64,000 nucleotides of DNA from Abyssibacter sp036156195 (GTDB lineage Bacteria; Pseudomonadota; Gammaproteobacteria; Nevskiales; OUC007). Shown here one piece after another: positions 1 to 8,857 of this stretch (the first letter of the stretch is position 1; every line of letters starts with the position of its first letter). The notes beneath the pieces were generated by a model. The model had not been told where the DNA came from, did not search any database, and saw only the letters and a list, made by a program, of their open reading frames with translations. Position numbers and translations under genes: made by a program. Location of the stretch: the NCBI GenBank assembly GCA_036156195.1, contig JAYZUZ010000009.1, positions 1-64,000 on the forward strand, in the 5' to 3' direction.

Positions 1-341
1 TCCACCCGGGGTAAGGGCAGTCGTGGCGCCGGCGCGGGCGCCCGCGGCGGCATGACCGAGGTGGGTCCGGCGCCTCCTACCCCGTGAACCAGGGCACAGA
101 GCGCGCAATCAGCAAGCGTCAACGCAGAGGCGTCCTGCGTCAGCGCCTCGACAATCTCAGGCGCGAGTTGCTTACGCAGGCGAGCGGCTGTTTCCACGGC
201 CCCGGTCCCACACCAGGCGTAGGCCAGGGGGTTGTCATTCGCTTGCGCATAGGCGGCCGCATGCCAGCTTGGCAGCCACAGCTGCGCCAGCATGGCGAGA
301 ACACCAAGCCAGACGGAAGCGGAGCGGGAGCGCGGAGACAT
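1..341 (-). CDS. DUF2946-like periplasmic protein (3' end cut by window edge)
   Basis: An open frame runs leftward from an ATG at 341 to the window edge without a stop, so at least 113 codons are present and the C-terminus is missing. The N-terminus is a basic then hydrophobic signal segment (MSPRSRSASVWLGVLAMLAQ, ending near HAAAYAQ), so export is predicted. A later CALC pair (Cys-x-x-Cys) followed by a short hydrophobic stretch resembles the small DUF2946 proteins, which are often encoded near TonB receptors or copper-handling genes. The function is unknown. The family call is from pattern only. The gene is divergent from acnB. Confidence 0.6.
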   Translation of the reverse strand, partial: MSPRSRSASVWLGVLAMLAQLWLPSWHAAAYAQANDNPLAYAWCGTGAVETAARLRKQLAPEIVEALTQDASALTLADCALCALVHGVGGAGPTSVMPPRAPAPAPRLPLPRV

Positions 342-710
342 CCCTGTAGTGTTACTCAAGCCTGCGCCCGCGCCAAGCCGTGGGCCGGGAGCGCCACTCA
401 GGGCCAGTCCTTTTGAACTATAATCCTGCCTCGGCGACCGGCCTGTTTGGCCAGGGATTGCGGGATCCAGCCTGCCAGACAGGCCACTCATCACGGGAGT
501 TCTCCGAGAGTGGTCGTGTCAGACGCAAGCAGAGCCCCTGGCCGGTGCACTGCGATGCAGGGCATCGCGCCAGTGACCGCGCAGCCCGTCTGACAACCCG
601 GCCCATCGCCATCAGCGCATCTGAATCGCTCACCCGGGCCCACCCGACGGGTCCAGGTGTCGGCAGTGCTGCCGAACCACATTGTTACTCACGCATCGAG
701 ACCTGAACCT
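342..710. other. 369-bp divergent intergenic region upstream of acnB
   Basis: I see no convincing coding potential. The region holds a perfect TATAAT hexamer at 419-424 in an otherwise GC-rich context, reading toward acnB, but no clear -35 hexamer lies 16-18 bases before it. If this is the -10 element, acnB has a leader of roughly 280 bases. Small palindromes occur near the end (CGGCAGTGCTGCCG at 661-674). No known riboswitch consensus was recognised. Confidence 0.35.
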
Positions 711-3488
711 ATGAGCCTATATCTGGACTATCTGAAAGAGATCGAATCCCGCAAGGAACAGGGCCTGAGCCCTAAGCCGATTGAAGACAGTGCGCTTCTT
801 GCTGAGATCATCGCTCAGATCAAGGATCCGGCTCACGAGCACCGCACCGACTCGCTGAACTTCTTCATCTACAACACCCTGCCTGGAACGACCAGCGCGG
901 CCGGTGAGAAGGCAGCGTTCCTCAAGGCGATCATCCTCGGCCAGAGCGTGGTGGAGGAAATCTCGCCGACGTTTGCCCTTGAGTTGCTGTCGCACATGAA
1001 GGGTGGCCCCTCCATCGCCGTGCTGCTGGACCTGGCACTGGGCGAAGACCCAGCCATTGCCGCGCAGGCCGCTGAGGTTCTCAAGACCCAGGTCTTCCTC
1101 TACGAAGCCGACACCGATCGCCTCGCCGCCGCGCACGCCGCTGGCAATGCCGTGGCCACCGAGATCCTGAAGAGCTATGCCAACGCCGAGTTCTTCACCA
1201 AGCTGCCCGATGTCGATGAAACCGTCCAGGTCGTGACCTACGTGGCGGCGGAGGGCGACGTGTCCACCGACCTGCTGTCACCCGGTAATCAGGCGCACTC
1301 GCGCTCGGACCGTGAGCTGCACGGCAAGTGCATGATCTCCGAAGCTGCCCAGGCTGAGATCGAAGCCCTCAAGGCCCAGCATCCGGACAAGCGTGTGATG
1401 CTGGTGGCCGAGAAAGGCACCATGGGCGTGGGCTCCTCGCGCATGTCCGGCGTGAACAACGTCGCCTTGTGGACCGGCAAGCAGGCCAGTCCGTACGTAC
1501 CCTTCGTCAACATTGCCCCCATTGTTGGCGGCACGAACGGCATCTCGCCGATCTTCCTGACCACGGTCGGTGTGACGGGTGGTATCGGGCTGGATCTCAA
1601 GAACTGGGTGAAGAAACTCGACGCCGATGGCCAGCCGGTGAAGGATGCCAACGGCGACCCCGTGCTGGAACAGCGCTATTCCGTCGACACCGGCACCGTG
1701 TTCACGATTAATACGCGAACCAAGAAGCTCTACGACGCCAGCGGCGAGAAGGAACTGGCGGACATCTCCTCGGCCTTCACCCCGCAGAAGCTGGAGTTCA
1801 TCCGTGCCGGCGGTTCCTACGCCGTGGTCTTCGGCAAGAAGCTGCAGACCTTCGCGGCCGAGACCCTCGGTGTAGATGCCCCGGACGTCTTCGCGCCGTC
1901 CAAGGAAGTCTCGCACGCCGGCCAAGGCCTGACCGCCGTGGAGAAGATCTTTAACCGCAATGCGGTCGGCGTGGCCGAAGGCACGGTGCTGCACGCCGGC
2001 TCCGACGTGCGCGTCAACGTCAACATCGTCGGCTCCCAGGACACCACGGGTCTGATGACCGTGCAGGAACTGGAAGCCATGGCCGCCACGGTCATTTCAC
2101 CGAAGGTGGACGGCGCCTACCAGTCCGGCTGCCATACCGCCTCGGTCTGGGATCTGAAGGCGCAGAAGAACATTCCGAAGCTGATGAGCTTCATGAATGC
2201 CTTTGGCCTGATCACCGCCCGCGACCCCAAGGGCGTTTACCACCCGATGACCGATGTCATCCACAAGGTGCTCAACGACATTACGGTGGATGACCGCGCC
2301 GTGATCATCGGCGGCGACTCGCATACCCGCATGTCCAAGGGTGTGGCCTTTGGTGCCGACTCCGGCACCGTGGCCTTGGCTCTGGCCACCGGCGAGGCGA
2401 CCATGCCAATTCCGGAGTCCGTCAAGGTGACGTTCAAGGGCAAGCTGAAGGACCACATGGACTTCCGCGATGTCGTCCACGCCACCCAGGCACAGATGCT
2501 CAAGCAGTTTGGCGACAATGTGTTCCAGGGCCGCGTGGTCGAGGTGCATATCGGAACGCTGCTCGCAGACCAGGCCTTTACGTTCACCGACTGGACGGCC
2601 GAGATGAAGGCCAAGGCCGCCGTCTGCATCTCCACCGACGAGACGCTGATCGAATCGCTGGAGCTGGCCAAGAGCCGTATCCAGATCATGATCGACAAGG
2701 GCATGGAGAACGACGCACGCACGCTGCATGGTCTGATCGACAAGGCGGATCAGCGCATTGCCGAGATCCGCTCCGGCAGCGAGCCGGCGCTCAAGCCCGA
2801 TGGCAACGCCCAGTACTTTGCCGAATTCGTGGTGGATCTGGATCAGATCGACGAGCCGATGATCGCCGACCCGGACGTCAACAACGCGGACGTGTCCCGC
2901 CGCTACACCCATGACACGATCCGACCGGTGTCCTACTACAAGGCCGAGAAGAAGGTCGACCTGGGCTTCGTCGGCTCCTGCATGGTGCATAAGGGCGACA
3001 TGAAGATCATCGCCCATATGCTGCGCAACCTGGAGAAACAGAACAGCAAGATCGAGTTCAAGGCGCCGCTGGTTGTGGCCCCGCCGACCTACAACATCAT
3101 CGACGAGCTCAAGGCCGAGGGCGACTGGGAAATCTTCCAGAAGCACGCCGGCTTCGAATTCGATGATGCAGCACCCAAGAGCAGTGCTCGGGTGAAGTAC
3201 GAGAACATCATGTACCTCGAGCGCCCCGGCTGTAACCTCTGCATGGGCAACCAGGAAAAGGCTGAAAAAGGCGACACCGTCATGGCCACCTCCACCCGCC
3301 TCTTCCAGGGACGCGTCGTGGAAGATGCGGACGACAAGAAGGGCGAGTCGCTGCTGGCCTCCACACCGGTTGTGGTGCTGTCCACGATTCTGGGCCGTAC
3401 GCCCAGCGTCGACGAGTACAAGGCAGCGGTCGAAGGCATCGAACTGACCCCGTTCGCGCCGCCGCGGGACGCCGCGCGCCGTCTGTAA
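711..3488 (+). CDS. acnB: Aconitate hydratase B (AcnB-type, probable 2-methylisocitrate dehydratase)
   Basis: A cytosolic [4Fe-4S] enzyme interconverting citrate and isocitrate in the TCA cycle; AcnB enzymes often also act in the methylcitrate cycle. The 925-residue product follows AcnB domain order, with the HEAT-like domain first. The cluster ligands are visible as Cys757 (GSCMVHKGD) and Cys841/Cys844 (RPGCNLCMGNQ), with substrate-site motifs such as GSQDTTG, GGDSHTR and SGCHTAS. It is longer than the roughly 865-residue enterobacterial AcnB and diverges in the middle, with an insertion around residues 300-340. I chose the ATG at 711 because the next residues match AcnB starts; the upstream in-frame start at 657 would add 18 unrelated residues. 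It is monocistronic, with a strong hairpin behind it. Confidence 0.93.
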   Translation: MSLYLDYLKEIESRKEQGLSPKPIEDSALLAEIIAQIKDPAHEHRTDSLNFFIYNTLPGTTSAAGEKAAFLKAIILGQSVVEEISPTFALELLSHMKGGPSIAVLLDLALGEDPAIAAQAAEVLKTQVFLYEADTDRLAAAHAAGNAVATEILKSYANAEFFTKLPDVDETVQVVTYVAAEGDVSTDLLSPGNQAHSRSDRELHGKCMISEAAQAEIEALKAQHPDKRVMLVAEKGTMGVGSSRMSGVNNVALWTGKQASPYVPFVNIAPIVGGTNGISPIFLTTVGVTGGIGLDLKNWVKKLDADGQPVKDANGDPVLEQRYSVDTGTVFTINTRTKKLYDASGEKELADISSAFTPQKLEFIRAGGSYAVVFGKKLQTFAAETLGVDAPDVFAPSKEVSHAGQGLTAVEKIFNRNAVGVAEGTVLHAGSDVRVNVNIVGSQDTTGLMTVQELEAMAATVISPKVDGAYQSGCHTASVWDLKAQKNIPKLMSFMNAFGLITARDPKGVYHPMTDVIHKVLNDITVDDRAVIIGGDSHTRMSKGVAFGADSGTVALALATGEATMPIPESVKVTFKGKLKDHMDFRDVVHATQAQMLKQFGDNVFQGRVVEVHIGTLLADQAFTFTDWTAEMKAKAAVCISTDETLIESLELAKSRIQIMIDKGMENDARTLHGLIDKADQRIAEIRSGSEPALKPDGNAQYFAEFVVDLDQIDEPMIADPDVNNADVSRRYTHDTIRPVSYYKAEKKVDLGFVGSCMVHKGDMKIIAHMLRNLEKQNSKIEFKAPLVVAPPTYNIIDELKAEGDWEIFQKHAGFEFDDAAPKSSARVKYENIMYLERPGCNLCMGNQEKAEKGDTVMATSTRLFQGRVVEDADDKKGESLLASTPVVVLSTILGRTPSVDEYKAAVEGIELTPFAPPRDAARRL

Positions 3489-3499
3489 CTCCCGCTGTG

Positions 3500-3532
3500 G
3501 CAGTGTGGCTTGGCTTCGCCAGGCCGCACTGC
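3500..3532. terminator. Hairpin between convergent acnB and TonB receptor
   Basis: A 15-base arm at 3500-3514 pairs with 3518-3532 around a 3-base TTC loop, with only two G-U wobbles. It begins 12 bases after the acnB stop and lies before the convergent receptor's stop. No T-tract follows on either side, so it may work as a mRNA 3'-end stabiliser or a non-canonical bidirectional terminator. Confidence 0.65.
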
Positions 3533-3582
3533 CTCGGTGCCTCTGACGCAGCCGCACTGTGTCCCGGTGCGCCGCGACGAGG

Positions 3583-5844
3583 CTATCCCAATATCACCTC
3601 GACCCCGCCAATAAGGGTGCGGGGTTGGCCCGCCTGGAACGTGCCAAAGGCCCGCTGCACGAGATAAAAGCGATCCAGCAGATTGCGGCCGGATACGTAC
3701 AGCTCCACATGCCGGAACCGATAGCCGACGCGGCCGTTGAGCAAGGCGTAGGAGTCGGAGGTCTGGTCCGCATCGTTGTTAGCACGCCGGAAAGTGGAGT
3801 CGACGTAGTTCAGATCCAGTTGGGCATAGGGCCAGCGCCCACCGCGCTCAACGCGCAGCCCGATGCCCCCTTGCTTCTCTGGCGCACCCGGAAATTCGTT
3901 GCCTTCAAAGTCCCCGGCCGTGCTGTTGAAATCAAGAAATTCGGTTTCGGCGTAGCCTGCGGATACAAAGCCCGACACGCCCCAACCTAGCTGCGCGTCC
4001 AGCTCCAACTCTCCACCGATTAGGCGGGAGCGCCCCGCGTTTTCTGTTTGCGTGTCGTTGGCGTCGTCGGATAACTGCACTGAGACCTGTTGATCCCGCC
4101 AATCCGTGTAGTACACGTTGCTGCGCAGTTTCACGCGCCCGTCGAGCCACTCCGTTCTGGCATACAGCTCATAGGTGGTCGTGTACTCAGGCTCGAACGT
4201 GTTGAAGGTGCCGCGAACAAAGTTGACCGACAATCCACCCGCACGAAAGGCTTGCTGGACTTGCAAGCCAACAGCAGTGAACTCCGTCACGTCCAAGCGC
4301 AGCCCGAGTTTCGGCAGAACAGCGGAGGACGCCTGCGTACCGGCCCCTTCGCCGTCTGCCGGCAACGCGGCGCTCCCGCCCAGATCCCCCAAAACGTCAG
4401 CGATGATCTCGCCCAGCGGCGACTCGTTGTCTGAGATCACCGAGAGGGAGGAATCACTGAGGTAGGCGTAATCAACCGTGTCCTGGTCGAATCGCACTCC
4501 GGTGGTGAGCGTCCAACGTTCACCCACCAACCAGTCCATCTCACCAAACACAGCGGTACTGCGACGCGATTGTGTGACGTCAGTGTCCAAATCGAAAAAC
4601 AACCCGATCGGTTGTCCGCCGGTGATGAAGGCGGACAAATCGCCGTCAATCACATCCGTGGTGCTATCGGTAGCCAGGGCCGCGCCGTAGACGCCAAGCG
4701 TGCCACGCACGGGCATGCCCAGCAGCGACAAGCCTTCGAAACTAGCGCTAATCTGCTGCGTCCAGGTGCGATCATCGTTGGTGTTGATGATGACGCCGTC
4801 GGGTTCCGCGCTGTAGTTGTAGTCGTCGTCTGTTCGGAGGTCGGTCGCAACATACCCGGTGACGGATTCGGCCGACCAGGCATCGGAGAGGCTTAAACCC
4901 GCTCGCAAGCTGGCGAGCTCGGCCTGGGATTGTAATTGCTCCGGATCATTGGCCACCGATTCACGATCTTCGGGGTCGCCGCTGAGTTGGCCTTGACCAA
5001 ACAAGGTTTCAGATCGCGTGACGGTGAGCAGCACATCGGCGTCTCGCCACGCCTCAGCCTGCCAGCGCAGCTTGCCGCGCAAGCTGGTCACATCCTCAAA
5101 ATTCGAGGGCTCGTTGCGGGTGATGTTGTAGGCCGCGCCATCCGACTCCGAATGCTGAGTGGATACGCGCATCGAAAAACCGCCGGCCAACGGGCCACCG
5201 GCCGCTGCTGCGAACTGGCGGGTGCCGTAGTCCCCTGCCCGATACCGCGCCCGCACATCCACCTGCTCGTCGGGATCGCGTGTACGCATCACGATGGCGC
5301 CGGCCAACGCGCCTTGGCCGATATTGGTGGACTGCGGCCCGCGCAAGAACTCCACCGATTCCACATCCCAGAAATCCAGGGGCCCAGCCCGCGCTCCCGC
5401 TGCGGACAGAGGCACGCCATCCACCAGAATCGTGGCCAATGGCGCCGTGGATGAAAACGACGCGTCAGTGACACCCGTGTCGGTAATCCCCCGGATCACA
5501 AACCCGCCATATCCACCGAGCTTGCCGTGGCTTTCGTTGACATTGGCCGTGCGCTGGAAGGCATCGTAAAGATCGGTCATCGACGAGGCTTCGATTTCTT
5601 CCGCAGTGAGTACCGAGACACTACTGCCGGTGTCCTGCAGGCTGCGCGCGACGTTCTCGCCCCTGACGATGAAGTCGTCGAGCACCAGTACGTCGCCCCT
5701 TGCCGGCTCCGCGTTCACGGCATCCGGATCTTCGACCGGAATGCTGTCCACAGTCTCTGGAGACGCTTCTCTGCCTGCCTCCGGTTGTGCCCAGAGCACG
5801 GCCGGGATGACAGCAACCAACACTAAACACGTCCGCATCGTCAT
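3583..5844 (-). CDS. TonB-dependent outer-membrane receptor
   Basis: A 753-residue outer-membrane receptor that would import a scarce ligand such as an iron chelate, energised by TonB. A signal peptide (residues 1-20, ending VLWAQ) is followed by an acidic linker, a plug domain starting near residue 55 (VLVLDDFIVRGENVARSLQDT, then SVSVLTAEEI) with the FLRGPQSTNIGQGALAGAI motif typical of plugs, and a long beta-barrel. The C-terminus has the usual SGRNLLDRFY signature but ends in VILG rather than an aromatic residue. Two ATGs (5844, 5838) are possible and neither has a strong ribosome site. It is divergent from a second receptor. The ligand cannot be told from sequence. Confidence 0.88.
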   Translation of the reverse strand: MTMRTCLVLVAVIPAVLWAQPEAGREASPETVDSIPVEDPDAVNAEPARGDVLVLDDFIVRGENVARSLQDTGSSVSVLTAEEIEASSMTDLYDAFQRTANVNESHGKLGGYGGFVIRGITDTGVTDASFSSTAPLATILVDGVPLSAAGARAGPLDFWDVESVEFLRGPQSTNIGQGALAGAIVMRTRDPDEQVDVRARYRAGDYGTRQFAAAAGGPLAGGFSMRVSTQHSESDGAAYNITRNEPSNFEDVTSLRGKLRWQAEAWRDADVLLTVTRSETLFGQGQLSGDPEDRESVANDPEQLQSQAELASLRAGLSLSDAWSAESVTGYVATDLRTDDDYNYSAEPDGVIINTNDDRTWTQQISASFEGLSLLGMPVRGTLGVYGAALATDSTTDVIDGDLSAFITGGQPIGLFFDLDTDVTQSRRSTAVFGEMDWLVGERWTLTTGVRFDQDTVDYAYLSDSSLSVISDNESPLGEIIADVLGDLGGSAALPADGEGAGTQASSAVLPKLGLRLDVTEFTAVGLQVQQAFRAGGLSVNFVRGTFNTFEPEYTTTYELYARTEWLDGRVKLRSNVYYTDWRDQQVSVQLSDDANDTQTENAGRSRLIGGELELDAQLGWGVSGFVSAGYAETEFLDFNSTAGDFEGNEFPGAPEKQGGIGLRVERGGRWPYAQLDLNYVDSTFRRANNDADQTSDSYALLNGRVGYRFRHVELYVSGRNLLDRFYLVQRAFGTFQAGQPRTLIGGVEVILG

Positions 5845-6063
5845 TCACACAAGGTGTTTTTGGAAACCGGCGCTGCCAGCGCCGGCCTGGAATCTCGCGG
5901 TAACAGCCGCCCAATTGCTGCGCCAATCACCCGGCACATTCTCAAAGTCGAACTTCAGCCCACCCGCCAGCCGACAGGTTTCCCCAGTGCAGACCACACC
6001 CAACCCAGCAACACCGTAGTTGGTCGCATCGCGACGAAACGGCTCGATCAGCGCCGACCTCCC
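5845..6063 (-). pseudogene. Orphan protein-like open frame abutting the receptor start
   Basis: This 72-codon frame lies between an upstream TGA (6064-6066) and a stop directly before the receptor ATG. It has no ATG or early plausible GTG start. The translation looks coding rather than random: NYGVAGLGVVCTGETC, then GGLKFDFENVPGDWRS, with alternating hydrophobic pattern and an ending in VTARFQ that recalls the last strands of an outer-membrane beta-barrel. It could be the decayed 3' end of an outer-membrane protein gene. No matching upstream portion remains, because the second receptor begins at 6188. It could also be a chance frame. Confidence 0.3.
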
Positions 6064-6084
6064 TCATCGACCGAAAACACAAAT

Positions 6085-6120
6085 GCACTTGGTTCTTGTT
6101 TGCACTACTATTTAACATAG
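6085..6120. promoter_or_regulatory. AT-rich divergent promoter candidate between the two receptors
   Basis: This is the only AT-rich segment in the 343-base gap between the divergent receptor starts (5845-6187). For the rightward receptor, TTGGTT (6089-6094) and TAACAT (6113-6118) are separated by 18 bases. A partial resemblance to a Fur operator overlaps this (AATGCACTTGGTTCTTGTT from 6082), but it matches only about 11 of 18 defined positions. Apart from this and the orphan frame, the gap shows nothing recognisable. Confidence 0.3.
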
Positions 6121-6187
6121 CGCTCACTCTACCATCGACCCTGTGGCTTTTCTGCCGGTTTCGCGGGATCGTCGCCGCCCTTCCCTT

Positions 6188-8368
6188 ATGACTCTGACAC
6201 GCATCTCTCACTGGGCGATCTGCCTCGCGTTTGGCAGCGCCGCACTGTCGCCCTGGCCATTGGCTGCTCAGGAAACGCCAGAGCCCTACGACGACACCGT
6301 GCCGGTGCGAGGCGACGATGAACCCGTCGAATTGTCGACGGTGGACGTTCAAGGCACCCGAGTCGACGCCCCGCGCTACCAGGCGACCGACTCCACCAGT
6401 GCGACCAAGACCGACACGCCGATTATCGAAACACCGCAGTCGGTGTCGGTGATATCGGCAGAACAGCTGCGTGATCTCGGCGCGCTCACCTTGCAGGATT
6501 CCTTCCGGTATTCGGCCGGCGTGCGATCAGATGCCTACGGCACGGATTCACGGACCGATTCCGCCTTGGTGCGAGGCACTGAATACATTCAATACCAGGA
6601 CGGTCTGCGCAGCCTATTCGGGTTCTACAACAACGTACGCACCGATGTGTACGCACTGGAGTCTGTCGAAGTCATTCGCGGGCCGTCGTCCGTCCTCTAT
6701 GGCCAAGGAACCAGCGGTGGCATGGTCAACGTGAACAGCAAACGCCCCCAGGTTGAAGCTGCACACGAGCTTCGTGCCGAATACGGTGACCACGCACGCC
6801 GCCAGTACGCCATCGACTTCACTGGGCCGGTCACCAAGGACGGCAGCCTGGCCTACCGGCTCGTGGGATTGCATCGCAATGCAGCGACACAGGTGGACTA
6901 CGCCCAGGATGACCGGGACTTCATTGCCCCATCACTCACGTGGCGCCCGTCCGGGTGGTTCGAATGGACAGTTCTTGGGAATTTCCAACGGGATCGCAGC
7001 GGGTCCACGACCGCATTCCTGCCCTGGGAAGGCACGATTCAAGACAATCCCAATGGGCAGATTCCAACACATCGGTTTGTCAGCGAACCGGGGTTTGATC
7101 GGTACAACACCGAGCAAGATGCCGTGACATCGCTGATCAATATCGGCCTGGGGACAGCATGGACGCTGTCGCAAAACGCACGCTACGTGGAAAGCGCGTC
7201 GGACTACCACACGATGTTCCCCAACATTTATACCGGCGATCCCTACCTGCTCAACCCGTTCCGACGCGACTCGGTGCTTCGGATTACCTACATCACCGAC
7301 GCAAAGGTGCGAGCGATCACGTCCGATCACCGCCTCAGTGGTGAATTTTCCACCGGCTGGATCCAACACAAGCTGTTGCTGGGTGTGGACGCGACCAAGG
7401 TCACAACCCGACAGAACGCCGGGCAACTGGGCGCACTCCAGATCATCCAGCAAGGGTTGTTCGATCTATACGAGCCGGAGTACGGGGATTTCATCGTGCC
7501 TGAGGCCACCCCGTTACCGGACCTGGAGACCCGCCAGACTGGCTACTACATTCAGGACCAGCTCACGATTGGCGATCACCTGATCGCCTTGTTGGGCTGG
7601 CGACGGGACGAAGCGCGCTCTGAAGAGACAGGCGGTCCCACCATCGAAGACGACGCCGATTCCTTGCGCGCCGGCCTTTTGTACCGCTTCGATGCCGGGT
7701 TCTCACCGTATGTCAGCTACTCCGAGTCCTTCAACCCGGTGGCGCAACTCGATGCCGACGACAACCCGTTCAAGCCAATCCGTGGGGAACAATGGGAAGG
7801 CGGTCTCAAGTACCAGCCCCCCGGCTTTCCCGCGTTGGTCACAGCGAGCGTGTTCGAAATTACCGAGAAAAACCGACTCGCTCCCGGTGAAGACCCCAGC
7901 ACCCAGGTGCAACTGGGTCAGGCCGAGATCAAAGGAGCCGAACTAGAAGCCGGCCTGAGTTGGCCTGGCGTCGTGGACTTGCTGCTGGCGTACACCTATC
8001 TCGACGCCCAAAGCGACGCCGGCGACAACGCAGAAGAAGGCGAACGGATCAAACCGTTGGCAGCAGTCGCCGATGAAGTCGCTGCCCTCTGGGCCCGCTT
8101 TCATCTTGGACGCATCGGGCTGCCAGGTTTATCCATCGGGGCCGGTGTGCGCTACACCTGTGCAGTGCCGGATGAGAGTGAAACCGTCGAAGTGCCGTCC
8201 TCCACGTTGTACGACGCGATGATCGCCTACGAGCAGGCCAATTGGCGCATCGCCGTGAACGGCTCCAACCTCAACGATGACACGGTGATTGCCACCTGCC
8301 TGGAACGCGGCGACTGCTTCTATGGTCCCCGCCGCTACGTGGTGGGCAGCCTGACACTGCACTTTTAG
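6188..8368 (+). CDS. TonB-dependent ferric-siderophore receptor
   Basis: A 726-residue receptor of the FhuA/FpvA-like siderophore class. The signal peptide covers residues 1-28 (ending WPLAAQ). The plug follows, with the class-typical TPQSVSVISAEQLRD-like segment (IIETPQSVSVIS) and VEVIRGPSSVLYGQGTSGGMVN. The barrel ends with a cysteine pair and CFYGPRRYVVGSLTLHF, the usual C-terminal signature of ferric-hydroxamate/pyoverdine-type receptors, including the terminal Phe. I chose the ATG at 6188 because the signal peptide starts there; the frame is open upstream to 6143. Downstream lies a Fur-box-preceded operon for a PepSY reductase-like protein, so siderophore-iron uptake is the likely job. 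The exact siderophore is unknown. Confidence 0.9.
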   Translation: MTLTRISHWAICLAFGSAALSPWPLAAQETPEPYDDTVPVRGDDEPVELSTVDVQGTRVDAPRYQATDSTSATKTDTPIIETPQSVSVISAEQLRDLGALTLQDSFRYSAGVRSDAYGTDSRTDSALVRGTEYIQYQDGLRSLFGFYNNVRTDVYALESVEVIRGPSSVLYGQGTSGGMVNVNSKRPQVEAAHELRAEYGDHARRQYAIDFTGPVTKDGSLAYRLVGLHRNAATQVDYAQDDRDFIAPSLTWRPSGWFEWTVLGNFQRDRSGSTTAFLPWEGTIQDNPNGQIPTHRFVSEPGFDRYNTEQDAVTSLINIGLGTAWTLSQNARYVESASDYHTMFPNIYTGDPYLLNPFRRDSVLRITYITDAKVRAITSDHRLSGEFSTGWIQHKLLLGVDATKVTTRQNAGQLGALQIIQQGLFDLYEPEYGDFIVPEATPLPDLETRQTGYYIQDQLTIGDHLIALLGWRRDEARSEETGGPTIEDDADSLRAGLLYRFDAGFSPYVSYSESFNPVAQLDADDNPFKPIRGEQWEGGLKYQPPGFPALVTASVFEITEKNRLAPGEDPSTQVQLGQAEIKGAELEAGLSWPGVVDLLLAYTYLDAQSDAGDNAEEGERIKPLAAVADEVAALWARFHLGRIGLPGLSIGAGVRYTCAVPDESETVEVPSSTLYDAMIAYEQANWRIAVNGSNLNDDTVIATCLERGDCFYGPRRYVVGSLTLHF

Positions 8369-8503
8369 GGACGATCTGATCGCTCGTCGCGCCATCAAGT
8401 CTCGGCGCCGTCTTAGTGGCGCGCGAATCACTCAGCACTGCTCTGGACTGCCCCTGATCATCGAATTGACGTCACTCGATATGACCCCAGCGATAATCCG
8501 GGT

Positions 8504-8522
8504 GATACTTATTCGCATTCTC
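8504..8522. promoter_or_regulatory. Fur box upstream of the PepSY operon
   Basis: Read on the minus strand, this 19-mer is GAGAATGCGAATAAGTATC, matching 14 of 19 positions of the classical Fur operator GATAATGATAATCATTATC. It is centred about 24 bases before the ATG at 8537, in the gap between the siderophore receptor and the three-gene membrane operon. Iron repression of that operon is therefore inferred. Confidence 0.65.
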
Positions 8523-8536
8523 ATGCCTCGATCACG

Positions 8537-8857
8537 ATGACCATCGCCACCCGTTCCGCCCCATCGCCTGCGCCCGCAGCCCCTCGACTCCGCGCCTGGA
8601 TACGCGGTCTGCTGGCCGGCCCGGTCGCCTTCATCGCCAGCTGGGTACTCATGGCCGGTGCGGCACTCTACCTGCCCAAGGGCGCGGCTGGCATCGACAA
8701 CCTCGTATTCCCGGTCGTCCTGTTCCCGCTCATCTGGGCGCTGCTGTTTCTGTACACCTTGACTGACCCGCGCCTGTTACGCGCTGGCGCGGTCATGGCC
8801 GCAATCCTGCTCACGCATGGCGGTCTGATCGCCTATCACCTGGGGGCTGCCGCATGA
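8537..8857 (+). CDS. Small inner-membrane protein of the iron operon (DUF3649-like)
   Basis: A 106-residue protein with about three predicted membrane segments (near residues 28-48, 55-75 and 83-103) and a short basic N-terminus. Small proteins of this type (DUF3649-like) commonly precede PepSY-domain membrane proteins in siderophore loci of pseudomonads. Here the stop overlaps the PepSY gene's start by 4 bases (ATGA), implying translational coupling. No catalytic motif is visible. The role is probably accessory to the reductase-like neighbour; the family assignment is tentative. Confidence 0.7.
   Translation: MTIATRSAPSPAPAAPRLRAWIRGLLAGPVAFIASWVLMAGAALYLPKGAAGIDNLVFPVVLFPLIWALLFLYTLTDPRLLRAGAVMAAILLTHGGLIAYHLGAAA

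Noticed and set aside
2097..3557. Long minus-strand open frame opposite acnB (486 codons)
   Set aside because: It is a GC-skew shadow of the well-conserved acnB gene; its translation is low-complexity His/Leu/Gly-rich and resembles no family.
5845..6187. Cobalamin riboswitch upstream of the leftward TonB receptor
   Set aside because: GGTG and GGGGAAACC segments occur on the minus strand, but the conserved riboswitch core (B12 box and the CCCGCCACTG-type segment) is absent, and part of the region reads as a protein-like frame instead.
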